A stretch of 64,000 nucleotides of DNA from Solimonas thermocellulolyticum (GCF_040327995.1 NZ_JBEPIJ010000001.1:340062-404061); one strand, 5' to 3'; shown: positions 34,723 to 44,374, counted from the first letter of the stretch. Notes: a model not told the origin generated them from the letters alone. A program made the numbers and translations.

Positions 34723-35799
34723 CTACGGCGCGCAGCGCGCCACGCCTACCGCATCGAGCACGCGGCCCAGATCGAAGGCAGCGACGTTGCCGTCGTCGTG
34801 CACTGCGTAGAACGCACCGTGATCGAAGCCGGGCATCGCGGTCTGCGTCATCCAGATGCCGTCGGTGTTGAGCACCGTGGCGCTGCCAAAGCTGCCGAGG
34901 TAGTCGAGGCTGCGCCGGTCGAAGACGTGGAAGAAGTTCTCCTGCTTGCCCTGGTCGGTCGCGAACCACGCGCCGCTGCCGTCGGCGCAGGCGTACAGCG
35001 CGATGCCCTCGGGCTGGAAGCGGAACACGCCGGCACCGACGCGGCGGCCGGTGAACCTGCCGTCGAAGCCGTAGACCTTGATGTTGCGCTGGCGATACTG
35101 CTCCTCGTCGGCGATCAGCAGGCGGCCGTGTGCCGGATCGCCCCAGATCGACTCGACGATGTGCAGCACGCCGGCACCCTCGGTGGCACCGAAGCTGCGC
35201 TCGCGCACGGCGGTCCAGCCCTCGTCGGTGCGGCGCACGAGGAACTGCTGCACGCGCCGGTCGAGCTCGGCCGGCGGCGGCACCCGCTCGTCGGCGGTCT
35301 CGTAGTTGTCGGTCACGTAGACGCGATAGTCGCCGCTGGCGAGCTTGTGGACCCACAGGCCGTAGGGCTTGCGCAGCGCGTCCTCGCCGTCGCTGCCGAA
35401 GCGCAGCAGCGAGGTCAAGTCGGGCAACTGCAAGAGCTGCACGCGGCGGTTGTTGCGCTCGACGACGAAGGCCAGATCGTCGATGACGAACACGCCATTG
35501 GGCCGGTCGAACTGCCCCGCGCCGCTGCCGGGCTCGCCGACCTTGCGGACCGGCGCGCCGGTTGCTGCATCGAAGACCAGAAGGCGGTCCGTTTGCTTGG
35601 CCGTGGCGAGCAGCCAGTGGCGACCTTCAGCGGTGTGCCAGGTCGCCACCGAGTCGATGTTGTCGCCTTCGTCGCGCACCGTGTGCCAGCGCTCGGCGAC
35701 CTGGACGGCGCCCGCCACCGTCGGCAGCGGCGGGTCGGTGTCGAGCGTCGCGCAGGCGGCCAGGCCGAGCGCGGCCGCGAGTGAGGTGATTCGTCTCAT
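34723..35799 (-). CDS. Beta-propeller phytase, lipoprotein
   Basis: 358 residues from ATG 35799, chosen because GGAGG lies 6 nt upstream; the ATG at 35805 abuts that ribosome site. A lipobox LAAC (Cys16) predicts outer-membrane anchoring. Propeller features of 3-phytases: NIDSVATWHTAEGRHWLLATAKQTDRLLVFD, GQFDRPNGVF, VYVTDNYE, RLLIADEEQYRQRNIKVYG, VYRFQPEGIALY-like FRFQPEGIALYACADG and WFATDQGKQENFFHVFDR. It should hydrolyse phytate. It is located between a TonB receptor and PhoX. Confidence 0.85.
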   Translation of the reverse strand: MRRITSLAAALGLAACATLDTDPPLPTVAGAVQVAERWHTVRDEGDNIDSVATWHTAEGRHWLLATAKQTDRLLVFDAATGAPVRKVGEPGSGAGQFDRPNGVFVIDDLAFVVERNNRRVQLLQLPDLTSLLRFGSDGEDALRKPYGLWVHKLASGDYRVYVTDNYETADERVPPPAELDRRVQQFLVRRTDEGWTAVRERSFGATEGAGVLHIVESIWGDPAHGRLLIADEEQYRQRNIKVYGFDGRFTGRRVGAGVFRFQPEGIALYACADGSGAWFATDQGKQENFFHVFDRRSLDYLGSFGSATVLNTDGIWMTQTAMPGFDHGAFYAVHDDGNVAAFDLGRVLDAVGVARCAP

Positions 35800-35816
35800 C
35801 GTCATCCTCCCGATCG

Positions 35817-38006
35817 TTAGAAGCGGCCGCGCAGCGTCAGGATCGCGATGCGCCCGACGCTTTCGGTCTCCACCTCGAACGCTTCGAGCTGGCCGTCCGG
35901 CAGATCATCGTCGAAGACACGGAAGGTTTCGTCCTTGTGCGCATCGAGCAGGTTGTTGCCGTTGAGCTTGATCCACAGATTCTCCCGGATCTGATACTCG
36001 ACGAAGGCTTCGAGATTACCGTCGTAGCGCACGGTGGCGATCTCGTCCGATGCGAACGCCAGCGCGCGTCCCTGCTTCAGGAAACTCACACCCCAGGTGA
36101 TGCGCGGCGGCAGCTTGTGGGTGAAGCCGAGGTTGAACACGTAGATCGGCTGCAACTGGAAGCGCCGCTGCTCGCCGGTGAACGGATCGGCGACCTGCGA
36201 CTTCTGGTAGCTGTAGTTGCCGTAGACGTTGACACCCGGCAGACCGAGCATCACGAGGGGCAGGCTCGCATCGAACTCGATGCCGTAGACCTCGCCATCG
36301 CCGCTGTTCGCGGGTGATTCGACATCGTCCTCGATCTCGATCACCTCGATCAGGTCGCGGACATCGCGATAGAACAGGTTGACGCCGATGATGCCGGCCT
36401 GGTCGGCGAAGCGATGTTCGTAACCGAGGTCGTAGCCGATCGCCGTCTCCGGCTTGAGCTCCGGGTTGCCGACGAAGAACTCGCCGTCATCCTCTTCGAG
36501 AAACGGCACCAGAGCGCTGAAGTCCGGACGGCGCAGCGTGCGCGCGACGCTGGCGCGGATCTGGTCGTTCGCGGTGAACAGCCAGCGATAGTGAAGATTC
36601 GGATTGAGCTCGGTCTGGCGGTCATCGGCCTTACGCAGATTGCCATCGGAATCGAACCCCTGCTGCTCCAGCTCGGTGGTTTCGAGGCGCAGGCCGCCGT
36701 CGAGTGCGTGGCGGGCGTTCAGCGTCCATGTGTACTGCGCGAAGGCGTCAAGGCGCTTCTCGCGAATCTCGTAGACGCCGTTGATCTCCGTCTCGTCCTC
36801 GAACTCGCCCGAGTCCTCGTCGAACTCCGCAGTGCGCGTGGCGGCGTCACGGGCCTTGCGCGCCAGGTCGAGGCCGACGTGCAGACGATCGTTCCGACCG
36901 AGCGGCAGTTCGAAGCTCGGCGACAGCCGCATCTCGGTATCGTCGGTGTCGATGGTCTCGGTTTCCAGCGCAAGCTCGGCGCCGTCCTCGACCGCGCCGG
37001 CGACGTTGTCGATGTCGACATCGAAGCGGTTGTAGTCGAGCACGATGTTCAAGCGCGCCTCGCCGAAGGGCTGCATGAAGCTCAGTGCGACACCGTGGCT
37101 GTTCTCCTCGATGTCCTCGTGCTCGAACTCGATCGCGTCGAGCTCGGCGACGCCGTCCTCGACCTCGAAGTTCGGCGAGAGCTGATCCTCGTCGCGATCG
37201 GTGCCAACCGAGTAGCCGTCCACCGAGAACGTGCCGCCGGTGGCGAGCAGCCACGACAGCCGCAGGTTGCCGGCGATATCGCGACTGTCGCGCACGTCGT
37301 CCTCCTGCGCGAGGCCGATCAGATTGCCGTCGGCGTCGTACAGAGTCTCGCGCTTGTCCTTGGCGTTGTAGCGGCCCTGATAGTTGAGCGCTGCCATGTA
37401 GCTGAAGCGCCCGCTCTGACCGCCATAGCCGAGGTAGCCGCTGCCGCGCAGCGTGCCGTCGCCGCTGCGGTAGAGCCCGCTGCGGTACTGGCCGCCGGAG
37501 AACTCGCCGGCGTTCTTGAGCACGATGTTGATCGTGCCGCCGATGCCCTGCGCGTCGAGATCGCCGGTCGGCGCGCGAATGATCTCGATGCGCTCGACCA
37601 GTTCCGCCGGAATGCGGTCGACGAAGACGCTGCGATCGTCGCCGGCGCCCGCCACGCGCTCGCCGTTGATCAGAATCTGCGTGTACTGGGTGCCGATGCC
37701 GCGCAACTGCGGCGCGTCGTATTCGCCGACATCGCTGGTGAAGGCTACGCCCGGCACCTGCTTGAGCATGTCGCCGACCGACAGCGGTTCGAAGCGCGAG
37801 AAGTACGCGGCGTCGTAGATCAGGCGCGGCGACACCGAGTCGCTGCGATAGCGGAAAAAGTCCGCGCTGTCGGTCACGGTGATGGGGTCGAGCGGCGTCG
37901 GCGCGGTGTCGGCTTGCGCCGCGACCAGCGCCGGCCACACGCCGGCCATGACTGCGATGAGTGTCCTGCCGCCCTGCCGCCGCGGCACGATCGTACGGAT
38001 GCGCAT
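35817..38006 (-). CDS. TonB-dependent outer-membrane receptor 2 (phytase-linked)
   Basis: 729 residues. Signal peptide ends near VAAQA. The plug begins LDPITVTDSADFF and carries GDMLKQVPGVAF, QLRGIGTQYTQILING and IEIIRAPTGDLDAQGIGGTINIVLK; the barrel ends with the canonical aromatic IAILTLRGRF. It is first in the operon with phytase and PhoX, and phytase-TonB-receptor pairing is a known arrangement. Likely imports phytate or inositol-phosphate/metal complexes. Confidence 0.9.
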   Translation of the reverse strand: MRIRTIVPRRQGGRTLIAVMAGVWPALVAAQADTAPTPLDPITVTDSADFFRYRSDSVSPRLIYDAAYFSRFEPLSVGDMLKQVPGVAFTSDVGEYDAPQLRGIGTQYTQILINGERVAGAGDDRSVFVDRIPAELVERIEIIRAPTGDLDAQGIGGTINIVLKNAGEFSGGQYRSGLYRSGDGTLRGSGYLGYGGQSGRFSYMAALNYQGRYNAKDKRETLYDADGNLIGLAQEDDVRDSRDIAGNLRLSWLLATGGTFSVDGYSVGTDRDEDQLSPNFEVEDGVAELDAIEFEHEDIEENSHGVALSFMQPFGEARLNIVLDYNRFDVDIDNVAGAVEDGAELALETETIDTDDTEMRLSPSFELPLGRNDRLHVGLDLARKARDAATRTAEFDEDSGEFEDETEINGVYEIREKRLDAFAQYTWTLNARHALDGGLRLETTELEQQGFDSDGNLRKADDRQTELNPNLHYRWLFTANDQIRASVARTLRRPDFSALVPFLEEDDGEFFVGNPELKPETAIGYDLGYEHRFADQAGIIGVNLFYRDVRDLIEVIEIEDDVESPANSGDGEVYGIEFDASLPLVMLGLPGVNVYGNYSYQKSQVADPFTGEQRRFQLQPIYVFNLGFTHKLPPRITWGVSFLKQGRALAFASDEIATVRYDGNLEAFVEYQIRENLWIKLNGNNLLDAHKDETFRVFDDDLPDGQLEAFEVETESVGRIAILTLRGRF

Positions 38007-38218
38007 CGATGTCCCCCTCGAAGAACGCCGGCACGGGCGCCGGCCAACGGTCGAGGCGGGACTCTATGGACCCAATGTGACAGCGAGGCACGGCGGAACG
38101 CAGCCACCCGAGCCGGCGCGACCCGGGTCATTTCGGCTCGCGTCGCTGCGCCGCCTTCATGCCGTTGTCATGAAGGTGCACGAGGGTTTGCCCTTGATCC
38201 GATCCTTCCCGCGCTACC

Positions 38219-39118
38219 ATGTGGCGACAACACCTCCCGTCCCTGCTGCTGCTGTGCGCGGCCCTGTGCGTCGGCTGCACCTTGGCGCTGTCGCTGGGAC
38301 AGCCCAAACCGCTGTCGGCGATCGCCTGGTATGACGTGCTCGGCGAGGCGGTGACCCTGCTCGTCGCCTGCGGCTGGCTCGGCCTGGTCGTCGCCTACCG
38401 TCCGCGCGGCTGGGTCAGCCACTGCCTGATCGCCGGAACCGGTCTGCTCATCTGGTCCTACGCGCTCGACCTGTTCGACGAGTTCTTCGAATACGTCGGC
38501 GTCGATCATCCGCAGAGCCTGCTCGAATCGGCGCCGGCGCCGCTCGGCATGCTGCTGCTGACGGTGGGTGTGGCGGGCTGGATGCGCGAGCAGCGCATCG
38601 TCCATCGTCAGCTCAGCGGTCGCGAACACTTTCTGCGCGATCACCGCCTGCTCGACCCGCTGACCAAGCTCTACAACCGCGCCTACCTGCAGCACGCGCT
38701 CGAACGCGAGCTCGAACTGCGCGCACCGGACGAGCCGCTGTCGCTGCTGGTGATCGATGTCGAGGGCTTTGCGCGCTACAACCACACGTATGGCGCCGTC
38801 GCCGGCGATCGCCTGCTGGTCCGCATCAGCGAGTGGCTGCTGATGCGCATGCGGCCGTCGAGCCTGCTGTGCCGCTATGGCGGCGACCGCTTCGTGATGC
38901 TGCTGCCGGACACGCCGCTGCCGCGCGCGGTGCGCCTGGGCCGGCTGCTGCAGGACCGGTTCGCGAAGCTCGGCGACGAGGCCGCCGCCTGCACCCTGCG
39001 CTGCAGCGCGCACGCCGTCGACGGGCGCAATGGCAGGACCGCGCCGACCGAGATCGGCGACGCGCTGGCGGCGCATTCGCGCGCGAGCCGACGCGCACAG
39101 TGGGCCGCCGCCCGATGA
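38219..39118 (+). CDS. Membrane GGDEF-like protein with degenerate signature
   Basis: 299 residues. Hydrophobic helices near 8-26, 42-60, 68-86 and 108-124 precede a GGDEF domain (LDPLTKLYNRAYLQ; LLVIDVEGFARYNHTYG). The signature reads GGDRF (221-225): Arg replaces the catalytic Glu, and no RxxD inhibitory site precedes it. Diguanylate cyclase activity is therefore doubtful; it could be a GTP or c-di-GMP sensor or a scaffold. Its stop overlaps the ATG of an AraC regulator by 4 bp, so the two are probably one signalling unit. Confidence 0.82.
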   Translation: MWRQHLPSLLLLCAALCVGCTLALSLGQPKPLSAIAWYDVLGEAVTLLVACGWLGLVVAYRPRGWVSHCLIAGTGLLIWSYALDLFDEFFEYVGVDHPQSLLESAPAPLGMLLLTVGVAGWMREQRIVHRQLSGREHFLRDHRLLDPLTKLYNRAYLQHALERELELRAPDEPLSLLVIDVEGFARYNHTYGAVAGDRLLVRISEWLLMRMRPSSLLCRYGGDRFVMLLPDTPLPRAVRLGRLLQDRFAKLGDEAAACTLRCSAHAVDGRNGRTAPTEIGDALAAHSRASRRAQWAAAR

Positions 39119-40137
39119 CGCCCTTCGACGGCGACGACAAGTGCCTGTGGCTCGCGTCGTGCGGCCGCGATCTGATCGATCTTTGCCTGCGCCGCGATGC
39201 CGAACTGCATCGCCTGCTGTCGAACACGCGCATCTTCCCCGCGCATCTGGCCGCCGACGATCACCGCATCGCCGGCCGCGACTGGCTCAACCTGGTGCGC
39301 AACTGCCGTCGGCAGGTGCCGGTCGACGATCTGGCCTTCGTCGCCGCGGAGGCGATGCTCGCCAACCGCGACCACGCCTTTTTGCAGATGCTACAGTGCG
39401 CGCCGGATCTCGCGCGCGCCCTGCGCGTTTGGCACCGCCTGCGCGGCAGCTTCCTGCCGCTGCTGCAGATCGGTCTCGGCGGTGGGGATCGCGAACTGAG
39501 CCTCTATCTGCGACCGGCCATCGGCCTGCAGGGTCAGGATCGCTTCGTCACCGAGCTGACGATCTCGCTGCTGCTCGGCCTGCTGCGCCATCAGCTTCGC
39601 GAGCGCGACCCGACGCCGGCGGTCGAGCTGGCGTGGCCGTGCCCGGCCGATGTCGAGTCCTACCGTCTGCACTGGCGCATCGAGCCGGCGTTCGACGCGC
39701 CAGTCAGCCGCGTGCGCATTCCCTACCCGCTGCTGTTCCAGCCCTTCGCCGATGCCGATGCCGCGCGCTTCGCAGCGCTGCAGACGCGGCTGCGCGCTCG
39801 GCTCGACGACGGCGGCCGGCGTGTCGGCCTGCTCGAATTCCTACGCCGGCGCCTGCGCCGCGCCTTGCCGCAGACGCTCGCGCTCGAACAGGCCGCAGCG
39901 TCACTGTCGATGAGCCGCAGCTCGCTCAAGCGCATGCTGCGCCAGCACGGCACGAGCTACGGCGAACTCGTCGACGAGGTGCGCGCGGAGCTCGCGTGGA
40001 CGCTGCTGCGCGAGCGGCGCTGGCCCAACCCGCGTGTCGCCCAACGCCTCGGCTACGCCAACGCGCACAACTTCCGCCGCGCCTTCAAGCGCTGGACCGG
40101 ACGCCCGCCGAGCGCGGCGCTGACGCCAGCGCGCTGA
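39115..40137 (+). CDS. AraC-family transcriptional regulator
   Basis: 340 residues from ATG 39115. The N-terminal sensing domain (DDKCLWLASCGRDLIDLCLRR; later AWPCPADVESYRLHW) matches the Arabinose_bd-type half of larger AraC proteins. The C-terminal double helix-turn-helix is AAASLSMSRSSLKRMLRQHGTSYGEL and PRVAQRLGYANAHNFRRAFKRWTGRPP. Translationally coupled to the GGDEF-like membrane protein, which may supply its input. Convergent with the acylase gene 6 nt downstream. Confidence 0.87.
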   Translation: MTPFDGDDKCLWLASCGRDLIDLCLRRDAELHRLLSNTRIFPAHLAADDHRIAGRDWLNLVRNCRRQVPVDDLAFVAAEAMLANRDHAFLQMLQCAPDLARALRVWHRLRGSFLPLLQIGLGGGDRELSLYLRPAIGLQGQDRFVTELTISLLLGLLRHQLRERDPTPAVELAWPCPADVESYRLHWRIEPAFDAPVSRVRIPYPLLFQPFADADAARFAALQTRLRARLDDGGRRVGLLEFLRRRLRRALPQTLALEQAAASLSMSRSSLKRMLRQHGTSYGELVDEVRAELAWTLLRERRWPNPRVAQRLGYANAHNFRRAFKRWTGRPPSAALTPAR

Positions 40138-40143
40138 CGGCGG

Positions 40144-43100
40144 TCACGGCACGCGCGTCGTGCGGATCTCGATCACCTGCTGGAAGGTCGGGCGGTTGGT
40201 CCAGTGGATCGCCGGCACCGGCAGGAACGAGAACGGTGTGTGGCGCACGGCGTCGGCGTCCTCGACGCGCTCGCCGCCGGCCGGCGCCCGCGGCGAGCCG
40301 GTCCACTGGTCGCGGTTCGCAAAGCCGCCGAGATCCGCGAGCGCTTGATCGAGTGCGAGCAGCACCGCGGCGCGGCAGCCGTCACGGGTGCCGTCGGCGC
40401 AGCGCAGTTGCCGATACGGCGTCGCACTCTTGCCCAGCGCCATCTCCAGCACGCGCTTCATGTGCTGGAACCAGCCTTCCTGATACGCCGAACCCTGCGC
40501 GCGCGGATTGTCGTAGCGGCCGCTGCCGACGAGGCCGTCGTTGGCGACGAGTTGCGGCAGCACGCTGTCGATCAGGCGCGGATACCAGGCGTCCATCAGC
40601 AGCACCTGGGCGCGCTGATCGTAGTCGCCGTCCTGGTCGCGGTCGCGACGGTAGGCCCCCAGGCCCTCGCCGCCGTCGATCCACTGCCGCGAGCCGGCAT
40701 TCATCCACGCGCGCATCAGCGCCACCACCTGCCGCTGTTCGTCGTTGAGCGGCCCGGCCTCCATCAGTTCGAGCAGCAGCGGCAACACCGTCTGCCCGCG
40801 CAAATCGGTGTGCGCGGCATCGGACATGATCTCGATCATGCTGGCGATGTCGTGCTTGCGCCCCGTGGCCGCGAAGGCTTCGAGCCGGTCTTCGAGCATA
40901 TCGGCGCGATGGGTGGGACCATAGGTGCCGTTGAAGTCGGCCGCCCACCAGCCTTTCGCCGGGCGGTTGTTCCAGCTCGTGATCCAGCCCTTGTCCGGGT
41001 TGATCGCGCGCGGATGCTCGGTGAGCGACAGATAACCTGGCCACTCGAAGTAACCGCGCCGCGGATCGCCCTGCGCGACCGGCACCGCGCGCCCGGGGAA
41101 GGGTCGCGAGCCGCCGAAATTGGCGAAGAACAGTCGATCGAGCACGGCAGCATCGGACGCCCATTCGTGGCGACCATCGCCCCAGACCGGCAGCTCCGGA
41201 TGCGCCGTCGCCGCGCGCCGCGGATAAAGACCGCTGTGGATGTAGCCGACGTCGCGGTGATCGACGTAGATCCAGTTGAAGGTGCCGGTCATGCTGTTGA
41301 ACACGCGCTGGAAATCGGCGGCGTTCTTGATCGTCGGCGTGGTCACCAGCGCAAACGGCAACGCGGTGTCGAGTTCGCCGAAGAAGGTCGTGCGTTGACG
41401 CGAAATGGCCACCGGCTCGCCGTTGACGGTGGCGGTCGCGAACACTGGGCCGTAGTGCGTGCGCAGCACGAAGCGGCGCACGGTCTCGGCGCCGGTGGGC
41501 CCGCCGAGGGCGACGCTCGCGACCGTCGGCTGCGCGACCCATTCGTCGGTGCGCTTGTAGAAGGCGCGGCAGCGCAGGCCCTCGCCGTCGCCGACGTCGA
41601 CGAGATAGCCGTCGGCATCGGGAAAACCGTCGCCGTTGGCGTCATCGCGCGACGCCGGCGAGCCGTCGAGATTACACATGCGCGAGACGCGGATGTCGAC
41701 CAGGTCGGAACCGCCCGAGGTGGCGCTAAAGGCGAAGTCGAGTCCGCGGCCGATGTTGATGTACGGCAGGTTGCCGAAGACCACGCCGCGGCCGTTGAAG
41801 TCCAGATCAGTGCCGCCATTGGACTTGATCGCGACCTCCCACAGCAGTTGCGGCACGAAGTAAGCCGACTGCGGCCCCATCACCGCGATCGGATGCCCGC
41901 TCGCAGTCTGGTCGGCGTTGACCGCGAGGAAGTTGGACATGCGCAACGGAATATGCAGACCGGTCGCGGCGAGGTGCCGGTGCGCGCCCTGCGCCGGATC
42001 GAGCGAGGCGACGACACTGCGCTCGGGATCGAGCCTCGGCCGCAGCGGGATCTGGACCTCGTCGGCCTTGCCCAATAGGTCGAACGGAAACTGCAGCGGC
42101 TGCGGCACGAGCCCGGCGAGCGGCAGCAGACTGGGCAAAAGATCTTCGAGGTCGAGCAGTTCGCGCACCGTGTCCGCCGTCGGCAGCGGCAGCGGCACAC
42201 CGCCCGCCGGTTCGCGGTAGAGGGTCACGCGCCCTTCGAGGCTGCCAGGATCCCAGATCGCAACGCCAGGCGGCAGCGGCTGTGGACAGACTTCACTGAC
42301 GCGGCCGGGCACCTGGGTCGCAAACTCCAAGTCGATGGTCAGCGGCGTGTCCGCGTCCTCGGCGTGGCGCACGTCACGCCAGAACTCGCAGGCCGCGCGC
42401 GGCACCGAGGTGCTGTTCGGGCCAAAGCTGGGATCGAGCTTCTGCAGCAACTGCACCGCGCTGGCTTCGCCGCCGCCGCCGGCGGCGAAAATCGCCTGGA
42501 TCAGCACCGCCGAGGCGACGATGTCGCCGCGCGTGAACGGCGCCGGCGGGAAGCGAAGCGGCTCGCCGCCGGGCTGGACCGCGAGCGAGGCGTACTCCGG
42601 CGGCGCCTCGCCGAGACCCTGCGGCGAACTCACGTGGGCGAGATAAGCGTTCATGCCGGCGACGACGGCATCGAGATCCTTGAGGATAACGCCGCCGAGG
42701 TCGCCGAATTTGGCTGCCGTCGCCTCGATCATCGCCGTGTACTCGGCCTCGCTGTAGCCGGCGACGTTGGCGATGTCGGCATCGAAACCATAGGTGTCGG
42801 GCGCCGGCCCCAGATACTCGGAGAAACGCCCGCGGCCGACCTGACGCAGCACGTCGTAGAGCCACAACCGGTCCTGCGCCGCGGCATAGCCGAAACCAAA
42901 GCCCGCGGCTTCGCGGTCCTCACCCTCGACGAAGGGCACGCCCCAAGCGTCGCGGCGGATGATCACCGACTTGCCGTTGTGCGCTTGCAGCGTGATCTCC
43001 GAGACGACGGTGTCCGGCTCCAAGCCCTCGCGTTTGAAGTAGTTGCAAGCGAGGTCGGACACCGGCTGATGGGCGTCGATGGACGTCGGCGGCGTGCACG

Positions 43101-43434
43101 GCGTGGCTTTGAGGTTGGGCGGCGAGTACGCCAGGTTGCCGTACAGATCGAGCTGGTCGCGGAAGTTGTTTGGATAGACGAGCTGCGCTCCTTCGACCGG
43201 CACGCCGACGCCGCCGGCCGAGTTGCCGTTGGCCCCCGGCGGCAGCACGTTGAGGTAGAGGCTGTCGCCGTCATTGGGCGTGCGGCCCGCGCGCGGCGGA
43301 CCACCGGCATCGCCGCCACCGGATCCGGTGTCCGGCGCGTTCGTGCCGCCACCCACCGGATCGCTGCTGCCGCAGCCGGCGATCGCCGCCGCCGCCAACG
43401 CAACTGCCCCGACCCAGGCCTTAGACTGCCACAT
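40144..43434 (-). CDS. Large penicillin-acylase-family (Ntn) hydrolase, lipoprotein
   Basis: 1096 residues, larger than usual (700-850). Lipoprotein signal with lipobox IAGC, then a Gly/Asp-rich low-complexity spacer. The alpha-subunit region has IIRRDAWGVPFVEGEDREAAGFGFGYAAAQDRL. The probable self-cleavage Ser500 lies in RMSNFLAVNADQTASGHPI; acylases normally have Gly before this Ser, here it is Met. Other family motifs include YIHSGLYPRR and ITSWNNRPAKGW. The family hydrolyses amide bonds such as acyl-homoserine lactones or beta-lactam side chains; substrate unknown. Confidence 0.85.
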   Translation of the reverse strand: MWQSKAWVGAVALAAAAIAGCGSSDPVGGGTNAPDTGSGGGDAGGPPRAGRTPNDGDSLYLNVLPPGANGNSAGGVGVPVEGAQLVYPNNFRDQLDLYGNLAYSPPNLKATPCTPPTSIDAHQPVSDLACNYFKREGLEPDTVVSEITLQAHNGKSVIIRRDAWGVPFVEGEDREAAGFGFGYAAAQDRLWLYDVLRQVGRGRFSEYLGPAPDTYGFDADIANVAGYSEAEYTAMIEATAAKFGDLGGVILKDLDAVVAGMNAYLAHVSSPQGLGEAPPEYASLAVQPGGEPLRFPPAPFTRGDIVASAVLIQAIFAAGGGGEASAVQLLQKLDPSFGPNSTSVPRAACEFWRDVRHAEDADTPLTIDLEFATQVPGRVSEVCPQPLPPGVAIWDPGSLEGRVTLYREPAGGVPLPLPTADTVRELLDLEDLLPSLLPLAGLVPQPLQFPFDLLGKADEVQIPLRPRLDPERSVVASLDPAQGAHRHLAATGLHIPLRMSNFLAVNADQTASGHPIAVMGPQSAYFVPQLLWEVAIKSNGGTDLDFNGRGVVFGNLPYINIGRGLDFAFSATSGGSDLVDIRVSRMCNLDGSPASRDDANGDGFPDADGYLVDVGDGEGLRCRAFYKRTDEWVAQPTVASVALGGPTGAETVRRFVLRTHYGPVFATATVNGEPVAISRQRTTFFGELDTALPFALVTTPTIKNAADFQRVFNSMTGTFNWIYVDHRDVGYIHSGLYPRRAATAHPELPVWGDGRHEWASDAAVLDRLFFANFGGSRPFPGRAVPVAQGDPRRGYFEWPGYLSLTEHPRAINPDKGWITSWNNRPAKGWWAADFNGTYGPTHRADMLEDRLEAFAATGRKHDIASMIEIMSDAAHTDLRGQTVLPLLLELMEAGPLNDEQRQVVALMRAWMNAGSRQWIDGGEGLGAYRRDRDQDGDYDQRAQVLLMDAWYPRLIDSVLPQLVANDGLVGSGRYDNPRAQGSAYQEGWFQHMKRVLEMALGKSATPYRQLRCADGTRDGCRAAVLLALDQALADLGGFANRDQWTGSPRAPAGGERVEDADAVRHTPFSFLPVPAIHWTNRPTFQQVIEIRTTRVP

Positions 43435-43458
43435 GGTGCTCTCCTCGATGTCGTTCGG

Positions 43459-43998
43459 ATGTCCATCACTTTAGCGCAACGCGTCTGCGACACCGCCGCT
43501 GGCCCGGCCGACGAGGTCGTGCGCTGCGCCGCACTCGCCGACGGCGTGCTCGAAGGCTTCGTCGGCGCGTGCGGCATGCAGCTGCGCTGGGTCGCCGACG
43601 GCGATCCGATCCCGGGCAGTTACTGGGGCGAATCCGAGGCGGGCCTCGTCGGCGATGCGCTGTTCGTGCGCGCCGACACGCCGGTGCACTCGGCCCTGCA
43701 CGAGCTGTGTCACTGGCTGTGCATGGACCAGGCCCGCCGCGCCGCGTTGCACACCGACGCCGGCGGCGAAGACATCGAGGAAGCCGGCGTCTGCTATCTG
43801 CAAAGCCTTTTCGCCGACCACCTGCCCGGCTATTCACGTGCGCAACTGTTCGCGGACATAGACGCCTGGGGCTATCACTTCCGCCTCGGCGGCGCGCAGG
43901 CCTGGTTCGAGCGCGACGCCGAGGATGCGCGAGCCTGGCTGCAGCGGCATGGCCTGATCGACGACCAGCAGCGCCCGATCGGGCGACGCAGGGCTTGA
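43459..43998 (+). CDS. Small HExxH putative metalloprotein
   Basis: 179 residues from ATG 43459, 24 nt from the divergent acylase start. The motif HSALHELCHWLCMD puts HExxH at 81-85, and a Glu-rich stretch downstream (GGEDIEEAGVCYLQ) could supply a third zinc ligand. No signal peptide. The family is not named with certainty; it resembles small uncharacterised zincin-like proteins. Function unknown. Confidence 0.72.
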   Translation: MSITLAQRVCDTAAGPADEVVRCAALADGVLEGFVGACGMQLRWVADGDPIPGSYWGESEAGLVGDALFVRADTPVHSALHELCHWLCMDQARRAALHTDAGGEDIEEAGVCYLQSLFADHLPGYSRAQLFADIDAWGYHFRLGGAQAWFERDAEDARAWLQRHGLIDDQQRPIGRRRA

Positions 43999-44020
43999 CG
44001 GCCCCGCTACAATCGGCCGC

Positions 44021-44299
44021 ATGCCTCGCCTTGCCCCCAAGCACCTGCTGTTGCTGCTGGCCGTGGTCTTCGGCCAGTGGCTGGTGCTGGCGCACGCCCA
44101 CGATCACGCGCCGCAGGCCATCGAGCAGATCTGCCAGATCTGTCTGCACGCACCGGGCATCGCCACCGGCGCACTCGGCGGCAAGCCGGCGGCGTTGCCG
44201 CTCGCGCCACGCAACGAGGTTCCCAGGGACGCGGCGCCGTGCGCGCCCCCGAGCGTTCACGCCCACACGCCCCGTATCCGCGGTCCTCCGGTCCGCTGA
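44021..44299 (+). CDS. Small secreted His/Cys-containing protein (DUF2946-like)
   Basis: 92 residues. Signal peptide (KHLLLLLAVVFGQWLVLAHA), then HAHDHAPQAIEQICQICLHAPGI with a CxxC pair and several His, and a Pro/Arg-rich tail. Small proteins of this kind frequently precede metal-related TonB receptors. It lies 75 bp before the ZnuD-like receptor and probably shares its transcript; a periplasmic metal-binding or sensing role is inferred. Confidence 0.68.
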   Translation: MPRLAPKHLLLLLAVVFGQWLVLAHAHDHAPQAIEQICQICLHAPGIATGALGGKPAALPLAPRNEVPRDAAPCAPPSVHAHTPRIRGPPVR

Positions 44300-44374
44300 A
44301 GCCTAACCCGCATTCCGCTTCACGACCCCGGGGCGGCGCCTGCGCGCCCCCTTTTCCCTTTTTTGAGGACTGCC

